From assembly GCF_907163085.1 (NCBI RefSeq), contig NZ_CAJQTX010000011.1:62001-126000 (forward strand): DNA of 64,000 bases, read 5' to 3'. The notes under the pieces were generated by a model, which saw only the letters and a list, made by a program, of their open reading frames with translations, was not told where the DNA came from and searched no databases. Position numbers and translations under genes: made by a program. Shown here piece by piece: positions 46,620-55,710 of this stretch (the first letter of the stretch is position 1; each line of letters begins with the position of its first letter). Origin of the DNA: Candidatus Accumulibacter sp. ACC003. GTDB lineage: Bacteria; Pseudomonadota; Gammaproteobacteria; Burkholderiales; Rhodocyclaceae.

Positions 46620-47351
46620 ATGAAAGCAATCGTTACCGGACATAGCCGCGGGCTTGGCGCGGCTGTTGCAGAAGACCTCCTGGCGCGCGGTATTGCCGTC
46701 CTCGGGCTGGCCAGGCAGGGGAACGCCGCTCTGCGGCAGCGCTATCCGCGCTTGCTCGGCGAGGTGCCGATCGACCTCGGCGATAGCGCCGCGGTGCAAG
46801 GCTGGCTCGCCGCTGGCGCTCTGGCCGAATTCGTCGCCGCTGGCTCGTCGCTGCTGTTGATCAACAACGCCGGCACGGTACAACCCGTCGGTCCGCTCGG
46901 CAGTCAGCAGAGCGCAGCGATCGTCGCGGCGTTGACGGTGAACGTCGCGACGCCGCTGATCTTGGCCAACGCGCTGATCGCATTGGCACCCGGGGTGCCT
47001 GAAAAGCGCATCCTGCACGTCTCCAGTGGCGCGGCGCGCAGCGCTTTCTCTGGCTGGAGCGTCTATTGCGCGAGCAAAGCGGCGCTCGATCAGCACGCCC
47101 GCTCGGTAGCGCTCGACGCCGTCGCCGGCGTGCGCATCGCCAGTGTCGCCCCGGGCGTCATTGATACCGCCATGCAGAGCGAAATCCGCGCCACGCCGCT
47201 AGCCAGTTTTCCGCTTCGCCCCCAGTTCGAAGCGCTGCAGCGCAAGGGCCAACTTGCCGACGCGGCAGACTGTGCCGAGCGTCTGGTGGCATACCTGTTG
47301 AGCGCTAAATTTGGCGCGGAGCCGGTCGTTGATCTCAGCGATTGCCGTTGA
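46620..47351 (+). CDS. Short-chain dehydrogenase/reductase
   Basis: 243 aa starting MKAIVTGHSRGLGAAVAEDL. The cofactor loop is TGHSRGLG, NNAG is in LLINNAGTVQP, and the catalytic Tyr-Lys is in VYCASKAALDQHARS. It resembles sepiapterin-reductase-like SDRs, with NADP the likely cofactor. GGAG precedes the ATG. Substrate unknown. Confidence 0.88.
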   Translation: MKAIVTGHSRGLGAAVAEDLLARGIAVLGLARQGNAALRQRYPRLLGEVPIDLGDSAAVQGWLAAGALAEFVAAGSSLLLINNAGTVQPVGPLGSQQSAAIVAALTVNVATPLILANALIALAPGVPEKRILHVSSGAARSAFSGWSVYCASKAALDQHARSVALDAVAGVRIASVAPGVIDTAMQSEIRATPLASFPLRPQFEALQRKGQLADAADCAERLVAYLLSAKFGAEPVVDLSDCR

Positions 47352-47484
47352 CGGCGAGCGATTGGCGAGGCGGCGAAATGCCTGGGCGGAAACGCAGGCG
47401 CCGCCCGCGTCCAGGACGCATTGCCGGCCACCGGCCCACGGCGCCCGATCCAAGTGCAGGCGAGCTCCGAAGTGGAATTTCGGT

Positions 47485-47513
47485 TTGGTGTTCGCCTTGC
47501 CTTCTGCTAGAAT
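47485..47513 (+). promoter_or_regulatory. Promoter of the tRNA-Ser gene
   Basis: TTGGTG, 17-base spacer, TAGAAT; the -10 ends 12 bp before the tRNA. Confidence 0.65.
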
Positions 47514-47525
47514 CCGCGGTCTTGC

Positions 47526-47616
47526 GGAGAGATGGATGAGTGGTTTAAGTCGCACGCCTGGAAAGCGTGTTTAGGATAATATCCTAACGCGGGTTCGAAT
47601 CCCGCTCTCTCCGCCA
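47526..47616 (+). tRNA. tRNA-Ser (anticodon GGA)
   Basis: The 91-nt sequence starts GGAGAGATGG and ends with the matching CTCTCC, a G discriminator and an encoded CCA. The anticodon loop is CTGGAAA between ACGC and GCGT. A long variable arm (TTAGGATAATATCCTAA) marks it as serine. The T arm reads GCGGGTTCGAATCCCGC. Accessory DNA begins directly after it. Confidence 0.98.
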
Positions 47617-48321
47617 GTATTGCCTAGCAAGTGTCTGAAAAATAAAAATAATAGGAATAGTGGCCAAAGGCGACCCACAAAACAACCCACAAAGTAACAT
47701 GTGCCAACGAATGCTCCCCTGCCGGGAAACGGTGGCTACGTAGTCTGATTCTGTACGTAGCTTGCCAGGGTGACTCGGACGGAGATGCGTGCGAGGTTGC
47801 AGAGCCCAGAGGTCGGCTCTTGTCCTGCAACGACAGGGCGCCATGAAGAGCCGGGTGGTCGAGATCTTCGGCAAAGAATACGTTTTTGGTTCGTCGGTGA
47901 GCTACGAAGACAACAGAGCGTATCGAGGCCAAGGCGGGAATGATCGCGATCCGGCAATGATTCTCCGGCGGTTTAGTTGCCAACGCGCATGTGACTGTTC
48001 GCATAGGTGACGCTGACCGGGTGGCACAAGGCCCGCAGTTGTTCAGCGACGAACGGAGGCTAAACCCTACCCAGGGCTTGCTGCGTCGATCTCCTTCCGC
48101 GTGTGCCGATGGATGACGGGCAGAGGACGCTTGAGCCAGAGCCGCATGCGGCGCAACGGCTGTCGACTCAGTTTTTGGCTGGCGCTCGAGGTGCTTGTGC
48201 CTGTATAAGGTCGCGGCCGAGGGCAAAAAAGCAAGCAGCTTCGGCTTGACGTGTACACGGGCACTGAGCGTTGGAAGAGGGACAACATAACCGCTTCCTG
48301 CAGAAACCGGCTGGGGGCTTT
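47617..48321. other. Start of the accessory region, no confident gene
   Basis: About 700 bp without a supported frame. Compositional texture changes after the tRNA. A minus-strand frame ending near 48067 (RLWLKRPLPVIHRHTRKEID) may be a gene remnant but cannot be placed in a family. No copy of the tRNA 3' end was found in the rest of the window to serve as an attachment site. Confidence 0.45.
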
Positions 48322-48966
48322 CTACTCGCTTTCGGCGCGTTCCTTGGTGGCGTCTTCCGTCGCAGAATTCTCAACCCCCACCACCGGGCCATCGGTTTCT
48401 TCAGCAACCGTTTCCTTCCGCCGTGCCGCCAGCACCGCGCGCGTGGCCATCTGCCGGATCTGCCCCGCCAGCCGCAAAATCCGCCGCTTCCATTCATAGA
48501 CCCCGCGCGCGTATTGGCTGTCGGTGATGACGCATGACAGCCAGAGCGCATCCAGGTGGGTCATCATCCCGTCGAACTCGCGGATGATCGCCAGGTACTT
48601 TATCGACCGCGGCGAGGTGATCTGCACATCGATGGTCTTTGCACTGGTGTAGCCGATCGCGGTCTCGATGCCATTGCCCTCGGCCACTTCCTTCAGCCGC
48701 AGCGACTCCTTGCGAATCTCCTCCAGGGTCTGGTCGATCTGAGTATCGACCAAGGCATCGACTTCCTGCGCCTGCTCTTCGCTCCCGATGAATCGCAAGA
48801 CCACACTCAACGAGAACAGCGCGTTGGCGCACATCTCGTAGCCACGGTCGAAGATTTGCTGCGCGTGTAGCGAATTGAGCAAGGCCTTCTGCGTCAGGAA
48901 GGGCCGGCTGTTGTCCTGCCGGACCGATGGAATGTGCGTCGAACCGTTCCTCTGTCGCTGTGCCAT
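48322..48966 (-). CDS. Conjugative-element-like protein (possibly DUF1845/AcaB type)
   Basis: 214 aa, no signal or membrane segment. The body reads TIDVQITSPRSIKYLAIIREFDGMMTHLDALWL and then VYEWKRRILRLAGQIRQMATRAV, which resembles the PFL_4669/DUF1845 proteins of integrating conjugative elements. The tail is acidic and low-complexity. It stands alone, so it may be a leftover of a larger element next to the tRNA. Family call is tentative. Confidence 0.5.
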   Translation of the reverse strand: MAQRQRNGSTHIPSVRQDNSRPFLTQKALLNSLHAQQIFDRGYEMCANALFSLSVVLRFIGSEEQAQEVDALVDTQIDQTLEEIRKESLRLKEVAEGNGIETAIGYTSAKTIDVQITSPRSIKYLAIIREFDGMMTHLDALWLSCVITDSQYARGVYEWKRRILRLAGQIRQMATRAVLAARRKETVAEETDGPVVGVENSATEDATKERAESE

Positions 48967-49349
48967 CTGCCGTCTCCCGGAGTATCGATCAAGCCCAGCG
49001 TATCCTTGACGCTCCCCGGAACTGACCCGCCTTTGCTCACCAAAGCTGACCCATCAAGCGTGACCCATTGAGCCCGTGTTGAGGCCCGTAGTGGTTCCCG
49101 GGAAGCGAACTTCGTAACTCCCCAAGCTTGGTTCGGCAGGCATCGCCCGTTGGCAACGCGGCAGCGCGCGTCGCTCCGGCTGCCCGACCTTCTGATTGCG
49201 CGGTCAAGCCCCTTCGCCAAGCTCGTCGCGTTCGCCGAGTCCGCCCGCCGCCAGGTTGCGATCAAGCCTCGCCAGCTCTCCGGCTCCGCGACAGGAAGCC
49301 CGGCACGGGCCCATTCTTCCCGCACGACGTCGTGTGGGGAGAAACCGTC
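48967..49349. other. Gap with an IS-end-like repeat
   Basis: At about 49020-49075, CTGACCCGCCTTTGCTCACC and CTGACCCATCAAGCGTGACC form the short multiple repeats usual at IS21-family ends, but no transposase accompanies them. The rest has no supported gene. Confidence 0.45.
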
Positions 49350-49781
49350 ATGGAATTCCGACAGTGCGAGGCGTGTCATCAGTCGTTCCGGCCGCGTCCG
49401 CAGAACCCCGACCAATGCTTCTGTTCGGCCGCCGCCTGCCAGCGCGAACGGCGACGGCGTTGGCAGGCGGCCAAGCGCCAGAACGATCCCGACTATCGCG
49501 ATAACCAGAAGCGTGCGCAGAAGGCCTGGGCGGAGCGTCACCCCGACTACTGGCGGGCGTATCGAGAGCAGCATCCGGAGTACGTCGCACGCAATCGGGC
49601 TCGGCAGCGGGAACGCGCGCCCACCCCGGCCGGCGTTGCAAAGATGGACGCGTCAAAGCCGGAAATCCCGCTGCGCTCAGGCACTTACCGTTTGTCACCG
49701 GTGGTGGACGCGTCGTTTGCAAAGATGGACGCGTGGATGGTTGAAATCACCGTTATTTCAGCCGCTTGCGCCTCGCCCTGA
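49350..49781 (+). CDS. Zinc-finger protein with C-terminal KMDA repeats
   Basis: 143 aa. The N-terminus reads FRQCEACHQSFRPRPQN and then CFCSAAACQRERRRRWQ, giving about five Cys for one zinc site and a basic helix. The middle is rich in Tyr/Arg (DPDYRDNQKRAQKAW, HPDYWRAYREQHPEY). The C-terminus repeats AKMDAS-PEI and AKMDAW-VEI, encoded by the 81-bp unit at 49636. Likely DNA binding. It precedes the ParB-like gene by 86 bp. Confidence 0.65.
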   Translation: MEFRQCEACHQSFRPRPQNPDQCFCSAAACQRERRRRWQAAKRQNDPDYRDNQKRAQKAWAERHPDYWRAYREQHPEYVARNRARQRERAPTPAGVAKMDASKPEIPLRSGTYRLSPVVDASFAKMDAWMVEITVISAACASP

Positions 49782-49814
49782 GGCCCCTGCCGCGGCTTGC
49801 AAAGAGAGGACTCG
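49636..49814. repeat. Three ~80-bp-spaced copies of an 18-bp motif
   Basis: TTGCAAAGATGGACGCGT at 49636 and 49717 (exact), and a diverged TTGCAAAGAGAGGACTCG at 49797. Spacings are 81 and 80 bp, and the intervals share GAAATC and TCAG blocks. It overlaps the end of the zinc-finger gene and its 3' gap. Confidence 0.75.
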
Positions 49815-49867
49815 ATCGCCTTGCGGCGGTCGCCTCGCTAGGCTGGATGCCATAGGAGGTCAAGCGC

Positions 49868-50689
49868 ATGGATCACACGGCCGCTACGGCTCAGACTCTG
49901 GATTTGCACCGCCTGGAGTTGCGCTACGCTGAGCTTCGCGTGCTGGATACGGCGGCGATCACGCGTCTGGCCCAGTCGATCGCGGTCAATGGCCAGCTCG
50001 TCCCGTGCATCGCGGTCGCCGGCGAGGGCAACTCGGCGATCCTGCTCGACGGCTATCGACGCGTCGCCGCGTTACGGCAACTCGGCCGGGATACGGCCGA
50101 GGTCGAATGCTGGGACGGCGATCCGGTGCAAGGCCTGCTGGGCGTGTTGGCACGAACCCGCAGCCGCGCGTTTGCGCCGATCGAAGAAGCGCTGCTGCTG
50201 CGCGAACTGATCGCCAGCGGCCCCCTGAGCCAGCATGAAATCGCCCGCCGCTGCGGCCGCGACGTGAGCTGGGTCAGTCGCCGCCTGCAACTGGTGACGG
50301 TGCTCTCGGATGCGGTGTTGACGGCGGTACGCCAGGGAAAGGTCTCCACCTGGGCGGCGGTCCGGATTCTCGGCCCGTTGGCGCGCGCCAACAGCGCCCA
50401 CGCCGAACAACTACTGGCCAGCCTGCGCACGACGCCGCTGACGACCCGCCAGCTGGCGACCTGGTTCGCGCACTATCAAGGCGCTTCGCGGACGGTGCGC
50501 GAGCGGATGGTCGAGGCCCCACAGCTGTTGCTCAATTCGCTGACCGCCAAAGCCGACGAGAAGAGCGCCGAGAGCCTGCGCGAGGGTCCGGAAGGCGAAG
50601 TCCTGGCCGACATCCGCATTCTCGACGCGGTGGGCGCTGTTACGTCCGGCCCTAATCCAGACTCCTCGGCCCAAGCTTTTCGAGGTTGA
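49868..50689 (+). CDS. ParB/Spo0J N-terminal-domain protein
   Basis: 273 aa behind AGGAGGT. The ParB-like N-terminal domain has VLDTAAITRLAQSIAVNGQ and LLDGYRRVAALRQLG (equivalent of the CTP-binding DGxRR motif). An HTH follows: LSQHEIARRCGRDVSWVSRRLQLV. There is no ParA next to it. It probably binds DNA for the transposon rather than partitioning a replicon. It converges on the transposition genes 65 bp away. Confidence 0.8.
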   Translation: MDHTAATAQTLDLHRLELRYAELRVLDTAAITRLAQSIAVNGQLVPCIAVAGEGNSAILLDGYRRVAALRQLGRDTAEVECWDGDPVQGLLGVLARTRSRAFAPIEEALLLRELIASGPLSQHEIARRCGRDVSWVSRRLQLVTVLSDAVLTAVRQGKVSTWAAVRILGPLARANSAHAEQLLASLRTTPLTTRQLATWFAHYQGASRTVRERMVEAPQLLLNSLTAKADEKSAESLREGPEGEVLADIRILDAVGAVTSGPNPDSSAQAFRG

Positions 50690-50754
50690 AACGATGGCCG
50701 AGTCCCATGCTGCAACCGGAAGAGTGATCCCGGCGGCAACGTGGGATGAAGGCC

Positions 50755-50955
50755 CTACCGAGGCGGCAGCAGCGGCAACCGCCAAGGCTCTTCGGGGTCG
50801 TACAGATTCATCTGCCGCTGGTGGTAGCGGCGTAGCTGTACGGCATAGCGGCTTTCGCAAGCGACGGCGAGTTGGTGAAGGAAGTGGCTGAGCGCGGCCA
50901 CGCTTTCATCGGAGAGGCCGTCGGGGAATAGCGGCTCGGCAGAGCGGCGCTTCAT
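50755..50955 (-). CDS. Small protein at the end of the transposition operon
   Basis: 66 aa starting MKRRSAEPLFPDGLSDESVA and ending [15 protein letters not shown]. The start overlaps the ATPase stop (ATGA), so translation is coupled. It is helical in the middle (ALSHFLHQLAVACESRYAVQ). No known family; the overlap makes it credible as a gene. Confidence 0.65.
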   Translation of the reverse strand: MKRRSAEPLFPDGLSDESVAALSHFLHQLAVACESRYAVQLRRYHQRQMNLYDPEEPWRLPLLPPR

Positions 50956-51746
50956 CGCAATTCCTCGATCGCCAACTGCAACAGATTGTCGGGCAAATGA
51001 TTCAGGCCACGCGGCACCGCCAGGCGCATCGCCGTGCGCAGAATTCGCCCGGCGTGCCGCGGCAAGCCCTTGCTCACCTGGCGCACGATCTCCAGGCCCG
51101 AATCGCTGAGCAGCGTACTGGTACAACCGGCACTCTTCAAACTGTGCTGGATCAGCTGCGCGAAGCGCTCGCGTTCGAGCACCGGTTTGAGCTGCACGCG
51201 CACCTGAATTCGCCCCGCCAGCGCCGCGTACGGTGCCCGCTCCAGCGTTTGCGCCAGTGTCGGATGGCCGATCAACCAGACCGCCATCACATCGCGCGTA
51301 TCGAAGGCGAAGTTGAGGAAGGCCGGCAAATCCCGAAAGAACTCCGGCGGCAGATTCTGCGCCTCATCGATGATCCACACCGGCATCAGCTGACGGCTAT
51401 CGACCAACTGCAGAATCCGCTCCTTCAGATCGCGCCACAGCTGCGCCCGCCGATACCCCGGCTCGACGCCCAGCGCCCGTGCCAGACCGCGGTAGATATC
51501 CAGCCGACCAAAGTCCGTCTCCGCCTGATAGATCACCTGATAACGATGCGGATTCAGGCCACGGGTCAATTGGCGCAAGGCCGCCGTCTTGCCCACCCCC
51601 GGTTCGCCGGTGATCAGCCCGACCCCGGGCGAGTGCAACAACCACGCAAAGCGCTCGGCCAACTGTCCCAGCGTACCGTCATCCCACAGCTCGGCCGCTT
51701 GCTTGCCCAGCGGCGGATGCCGCAAACCAAAGTGTTGAAGGTCCAC
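50952..51746 (-). CDS. TniB/ExeA-type AAA+ transposition ATPase
   Basis: 264 aa. Walker A is ITGEPGVGKTAALRQL, Walker B MPVWIIDEAQNL, and sensor-like VWLIGHPTLAQTL follows. It resembles TniB/TnsC/ExeA proteins that select targets and activate a DDE transposase. HFGLRHPPLGKQ at the N-terminus is typical of this group. It follows the transposase gene by one base on the minus strand. Confidence 0.88.
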   Translation of the reverse strand: MDLQHFGLRHPPLGKQAAELWDDGTLGQLAERFAWLLHSPGVGLITGEPGVGKTAALRQLTRGLNPHRYQVIYQAETDFGRLDIYRGLARALGVEPGYRRAQLWRDLKERILQLVDSRQLMPVWIIDEAQNLPPEFFRDLPAFLNFAFDTRDVMAVWLIGHPTLAQTLERAPYAALAGRIQVRVQLKPVLERERFAQLIQHSLKSAGCTSTLLSDSGLEIVRQVSKGLPRHAGRILRTAMRLAVPRGLNHLPDNLLQLAIEELR

Positions 51747-51747
51747 C

Positions 51748-52296
51748 TCACTCTCCTTCGGGGTCGTAGTACTGCTGATAGATCTGCTCGATCAGATTCG
51801 GGCCGCTCGTCCCTTTCTGGGGCGGGCTAGCGTCCGCTGGGTCAGGCTGGCGTCGTTGGCGCGTGGTATTGGCCAGCGCATCGAGTGGCGCCGCCGCACC
51901 GATCGATTCCCCTTTCTCGTCCTCGACGCCGATCACCGTCTCGGTATGCGGATCGACCACCAGAGACACCGTTTTGCCCGACAGTTCAAAGGGCACCTCG
52001 AAGCGTTGTCCCTGATACGATACCGTGCCATCCTTCCTGACCAGTCGCGTGACGCGATGCTGGAACAGGGCATCGAGGCTTGCCGCCAACGGCCCCAACG
52101 GACGAATCCTGGACAGGTCCTGCTGGTAACGCGCCAACGGCGTCATGCCGGCGAGACCGGCGTGCGGGCTGCGGTGATAGACCTGTTCAAGCCAGGCCCA
52201 CAGGCGAGCATTGAGATCGTCCAGGCTGGCGATATGGCGCTCATCGAGTTCGCTGAGAAACTGATCGCGGCAGCGGCGGTGCCAGCGCTCCAACTT
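51748..52296 (-). pseudogene. 3' part of the interrupted DDE transposase
   Basis: Encodes the C-terminal ~180 residues, starting at the join (KLERWHRRCRDQFLSEL), with the third catalytic residue (the Glu of KLERW). A beta-barrel-like region (RKDGTVSYQGQRFEVPFEL) follows. Translation now begins, if at all, at a spurious Met inside the IS. The other half is at 55822-56601. Joining the two across a single AACTT gives an open frame of 443 codons. Confidence 0.9.
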
Positions 52297-52333
52297 CAGA
52301 TTTCCTGATCTCGGAGGAAACCGGGTTGGCACT

Positions 52334-54544
52334 TTAGACGAGGGCGAAGGTCATTCTTGCCCCGGTTTCCGGATGCGGGAAATCCTGCAGGGTGAGTTCA
52401 TAGAGGAGCGCGGCGATAGCGCGATCATGAGCTGGGCTGGCCATCCGGTGAATTTTGATGGTCAGGGTGTTGGCTAGCGCGTTCGGTTCGATGTCAGCGG
52501 AAGAAACGAACAATTCGCGAATGAGCGCACGTGCGTCGTCCTCCTTCTTCAAGTGGCGGCGCAATAGCGCCACCATGGCGGTCTCGGCCCGGTAGGCGAC
52601 CATTTTCACGGTATCGCAGAGCATCTTGTTCAGGGGCGGCAGTTGGGTCGGTCGCTCGGCCTCGGGCAGACTGTCGATCGTCACCTTTCGGGGGCTTGCC
52701 TTGCGCGCCGCGCAAAGTCGCTTGAGTTCCTCCTGAACGGCCTGCAGTGCTTCGACAGACTCGGCGTTTTTCTGGATTTCGCCGCCGTCGTTCAAGGCCG
52801 TCCTGGCGATTGCGGCCTGCAGTTTTCTTTCGCTCTGGCGGGTTTGCCTGACGGCCTTGTCGAGTTCCCGCCAGCGGGGGTTGACGACCTGGTGAGTGCC
52901 GGGAAGAGAGTCGTCTCCGTACTCGATAAGTCCATCAATATCATAGTGTTCCATCATGTACGCGAAGTAGTTTTCCTGGCACCAACGGGCGAACATCCGC
53001 TCAGCGATGGTGGTGTTTCCGAGTTGCCGGGCGGTCGTGATCACGGCTGTTTGATGTCCCGTCTGGGTCAGCCGACGAACTTCGCTCACGGCCAGGCTGC
53101 TATCGCCTGTGCCGAGTCGGGTTTCGCGCATGGCGAGTTTCATCCCGGTGCTGCCGCCTGCCGGCAGATGGACTTCCTGTTCCTGAAACACCTCTTCGGA
53201 CCAGAGGTCCTTGACGTTCTTGCGGTAGGTCAGTGCGCCGATGCGCTGTTTCCAGAGTCTGCCGAGGAGACTCTGGGTGGCCCCTTCCCGATCGAAGACC
53301 ATGACAAACCGGTGCAGGGTCGGGTCGGCGTCCAGTTCGGCGGGCGTCGGCTGTCCCGGGACAATCTCCAGCAGTTGCGGGACGATGTCCTTGAGCAGGG
53401 TCTCGGCGAGTCCGTCATTGAGCGGCTGCGAAACCACAAAGAACGGGCGACCCAGGGCATCGTTAACCCAGTAGTCGGTGGTGCCCCGCAGGCACAGGCG
53501 TTCGCGCGAGACGTAGCGCTTCGACAGCCTGGCCTGCTCGCCGTGATACACCCGAACATGACCATCGACATACAGGTAACCCGCTTCTTCTGGCTCGCTT
53601 TCCATCCAGAGCTTCGCGAGATCCCGCATCCAGGCTGCCGGGTCACCCGTCTTGGCCAGCAGATGGACCTTTTCCCGCAGGGTGCGGACTTCCGGTACCC
53701 GGTCCAGGCCGATGACTTTGCCGAGTTCTCCGGGCGAGGTTTGTCGCAGATGTTCCGGCCGCTTGATTCGCCCCAGGGCCATGAAGCCGAGGACGAGAAG
53801 GATGTGCAAGGCGCTGTAGAATCCCCGGGGCAGCTTGAGATGGCGATCCAGGCCGGTCAGTAGCCCGTTCGCGCACAAGGCCGGCAAGCCGGCCAACAGC
53901 CCCCCCATCGCCACATCGTGGCTCGCTTCGAAGCGCGTCGTCGCACCGGTCGCCAATCCCAGCGCCGTTTGGATCCGCTCGTCGGCGCGCGTGCAGGCGG
54001 TGCCCATCCCCGCGGCGGCTTCCGCATCCGCCCGGCTGCGCTCACTCTTGGTGCTCGCCGCTTCCAACTCCCCTGCCTCTTGCGGCAAGGCGGCCAACTG
54101 CGGCACGCCCTGGCGCCGGATCGCCTTGCGCAGCGTCGACTCCTGGACGCCCACCTGCCGTGCCACTTCGGCAGGACGCTTTCCCTCGCTCAACAGCCGC
54201 GCGCATTCGGCACTCTTGTCCGGCGTCATGATCCGCGGCCGGCTCGCCGCCGCCGGTCGAAAGAAAGACGATGGCCCGGCTTTGCGGCTTTGTCCCACCC
54301 AGTTCATCAGCGTGCGGTGCGGGATGCACAGCGGTGGCCTTTCCAGTTCGACCGCCTTGACGTGCCCGTTCTCCATCAGGCTGGTCAGAGCGAACCTGCG
54401 GCCAGCGTCGTCTCCTACGGGGTGCGAGAAGTAATTGTCTCCCCCAACAAAGTAGATCGCTTGGCCATCCTTCTCCAGAATCGCCAACCCTTCTCCCACT
54501 TTCTGCGCACCATCGGGAAACCCTGGAAGCCACGATTGCCTCAA
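52334..54544 (-). CDS. Large transposase of the 2,376-bp IS, copy A
   Basis: 736 aa from a TTG behind AGGAGG. Order: an N-terminal ~150 residues with an HTH (RPAEVARQVGVQESTLRKAI), a middle region with YLYVDGHVRVYHGE and FVMVFDREGATQSLL that may hold catalytic Asp residues, and a long helical C-terminus. It differs from copy B at only a handful of residues. The IS630 lies 24 bp upstream of the start and probably separates it from its promoter. Confidence 0.8.
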   Translation of the reverse strand: MRQSWLPGFPDGAQKVGEGLAILEKDGQAIYFVGGDNYFSHPVGDDAGRRFALTSLMENGHVKAVELERPPLCIPHRTLMNWVGQSRKAGPSSFFRPAAASRPRIMTPDKSAECARLLSEGKRPAEVARQVGVQESTLRKAIRRQGVPQLAALPQEAGELEAASTKSERSRADAEAAAGMGTACTRADERIQTALGLATGATTRFEASHDVAMGGLLAGLPALCANGLLTGLDRHLKLPRGFYSALHILLVLGFMALGRIKRPEHLRQTSPGELGKVIGLDRVPEVRTLREKVHLLAKTGDPAAWMRDLAKLWMESEPEEAGYLYVDGHVRVYHGEQARLSKRYVSRERLCLRGTTDYWVNDALGRPFFVVSQPLNDGLAETLLKDIVPQLLEIVPGQPTPAELDADPTLHRFVMVFDREGATQSLLGRLWKQRIGALTYRKNVKDLWSEEVFQEQEVHLPAGGSTGMKLAMRETRLGTGDSSLAVSEVRRLTQTGHQTAVITTARQLGNTTIAERMFARWCQENYFAYMMEHYDIDGLIEYGDDSLPGTHQVVNPRWRELDKAVRQTRQSERKLQAAIARTALNDGGEIQKNAESVEALQAVQEELKRLCAARKASPRKVTIDSLPEAERPTQLPPLNKMLCDTVKMVAYRAETAMVALLRRHLKKEDDARALIRELFVSSADIEPNALANTLTIKIHRMASPAHDRAIAALLYELTLQDFPHPETGARMTFALV

Positions 54545-54568
54545 CGTCTGCTCCTCCTTGCACTCCTA

Positions 54569-55710
54569 GTGTCTAATTGCATTATTAACCGGTAGTAACT
54601 ATCATGCTTCTCCATTGCTTCGTGGTGGAGGAGATGTGGTGGGACGTGTGGCGGTGGCGCTGTCTTGCACAGCGGAGGTGAAGGAGGAATTGGAGCGTAT
54701 GTCACGGAGTCGCAGTGGCGAGGTTCGCTTGGCCGAGCGAGCGAGAATCGTGCTGGGTTGTTTGGAGGGTCTGCGAAACGACGAGGTTGCCCGCGCAGTT
54801 GGCGTACGTGCGAACACGGTGGGGCTGTGGCGTCGGCGCTTTGCCGAGCATGGTTTGTCGGGCTTGCGTGATGCTGCGCGGCCGGGCAAGCCGGCGAAGT
54901 ACGGGCAGGATCTGCGTGACCGCATTCTGGCGCAACTCGAACGGACACCGCCGGAAGGTATGGCAAGTTGGGATGGTGGTTCGCTGGCGAAGGCGCTGGA
55001 AGTATCGGACGATGCCGTGTGGCGCGTGTTGCGTCGGGAGGGCATCCAGCTGCAGCGGCATCGCTCCTGGTGCGTGAGCACGGACCCAGAGTTCGCCGCC
55101 AAAGCAGCGGATGTCATCGGGTTGTACCTTAACCCACCTGAAAACGCGCTGGTCCTGAGCGTCGACGAGAAACCCTCGATCCAGGCTCTGGAGCGTCGGC
55201 GCGGCTATGTCCAAACCAGTAGCGGAAAGGTGGTTCAGGGACTGAAAAGCACCTACAAACGCCATGGCACGGTCAACCTGTTCGCCGCCCTCGAAGTGGC
55301 CACCGGCGTCATTCGAGGCAAGACTACCCTAACCAAGAAGCGCGCTGATTTCCAGGCCTTCATGGAGGAGACCATCGCTGATGAACCCGTCGACCGTGAG
55401 ATCCACGTCATCTTGGACAACCTCAACACGCACAAGAAAAACGACGAGTGGCTCGCCGCTCACCCCAACGTCACCTTTCACTTCACGCCCACCAGCGCCA
55501 GTTGGCTAAACCAAGTGGAGATTTGGTTCGGCATCTTCCAGCGCAAGACCCTGAGAAACGCCAGCTTCTCGAGCCTGGATCAACTCGTTGCCGCCATTCA
55601 CAGCTTCACCGCGGCTTACAACCAGAACGCCGCCCCATTCGCCTGGCGAAAGCGAGAGGTCAAGGGCGCGCAGCTGCGGAATACTATCGTTAATCTATGC
55701 AATTAAACAC
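54569..55710 (+). mobile_element. IS630-family insertion sequence, copy 2 (nested)
   Basis: 1,142 bp flanked by TA (54567-54568 and 55711-55712). The ends start GTGTCTAATTGCAT and end ATGCAATTAAACAC. The empty site is preserved in copy B of the host IS, where CACTCCTAGCGA is uninterrupted. It is in the opposite orientation to copy 1. Confidence 0.95.
54639..55706 (+). CDS. IS630-family transposase, copy 2
   Basis: Same protein as at 3826-4893, with no residue difference seen. HTH, then DDE acids in SVDEKPS, LDNLNTHK and NQVEIWFG. The GTG start follows GGAGGAG; a TTG at 54615 is also in frame. Confidence 0.92.
   Translation: MGRVAVALSCTAEVKEELERMSRSRSGEVRLAERARIVLGCLEGLRNDEVARAVGVRANTVGLWRRRFAEHGLSGLRDAARPGKPAKYGQDLRDRILAQLERTPPEGMASWDGGSLAKALEVSDDAVWRVLRREGIQLQRHRSWCVSTDPEFAAKAADVIGLYLNPPENALVLSVDEKPSIQALERRRGYVQTSSGKVVQGLKSTYKRHGTVNLFAALEVATGVIRGKTTLTKKRADFQAFMEETIADEPVDREIHVILDNLNTHKKNDEWLAAHPNVTFHFTPTSASWLNQVEIWFGIFQRKTLRNASFSSLDQLVAAIHSFTAAYNQNAAPFAWRKREVKGAQLRNTIVNLCN

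Noticed and set aside
47584-47874. Frame ending RRERDSNPR antisense to the tRNA-Ser
   Set aside because: A well-known false protein produced by reading a tRNA-Ser gene in reverse.
48894-49574. Minus-strand 226-aa frame
   Set aside because: It overlaps both the gene ending at 48966 and the zinc-finger gene, and shows only Arg/Ser/Gly-rich sequence with no family pattern.
49868-50689. Plasmid partition locus
   Set aside because: There is no ParA-type ATPase or replication gene, and the neighbours are transposition genes.
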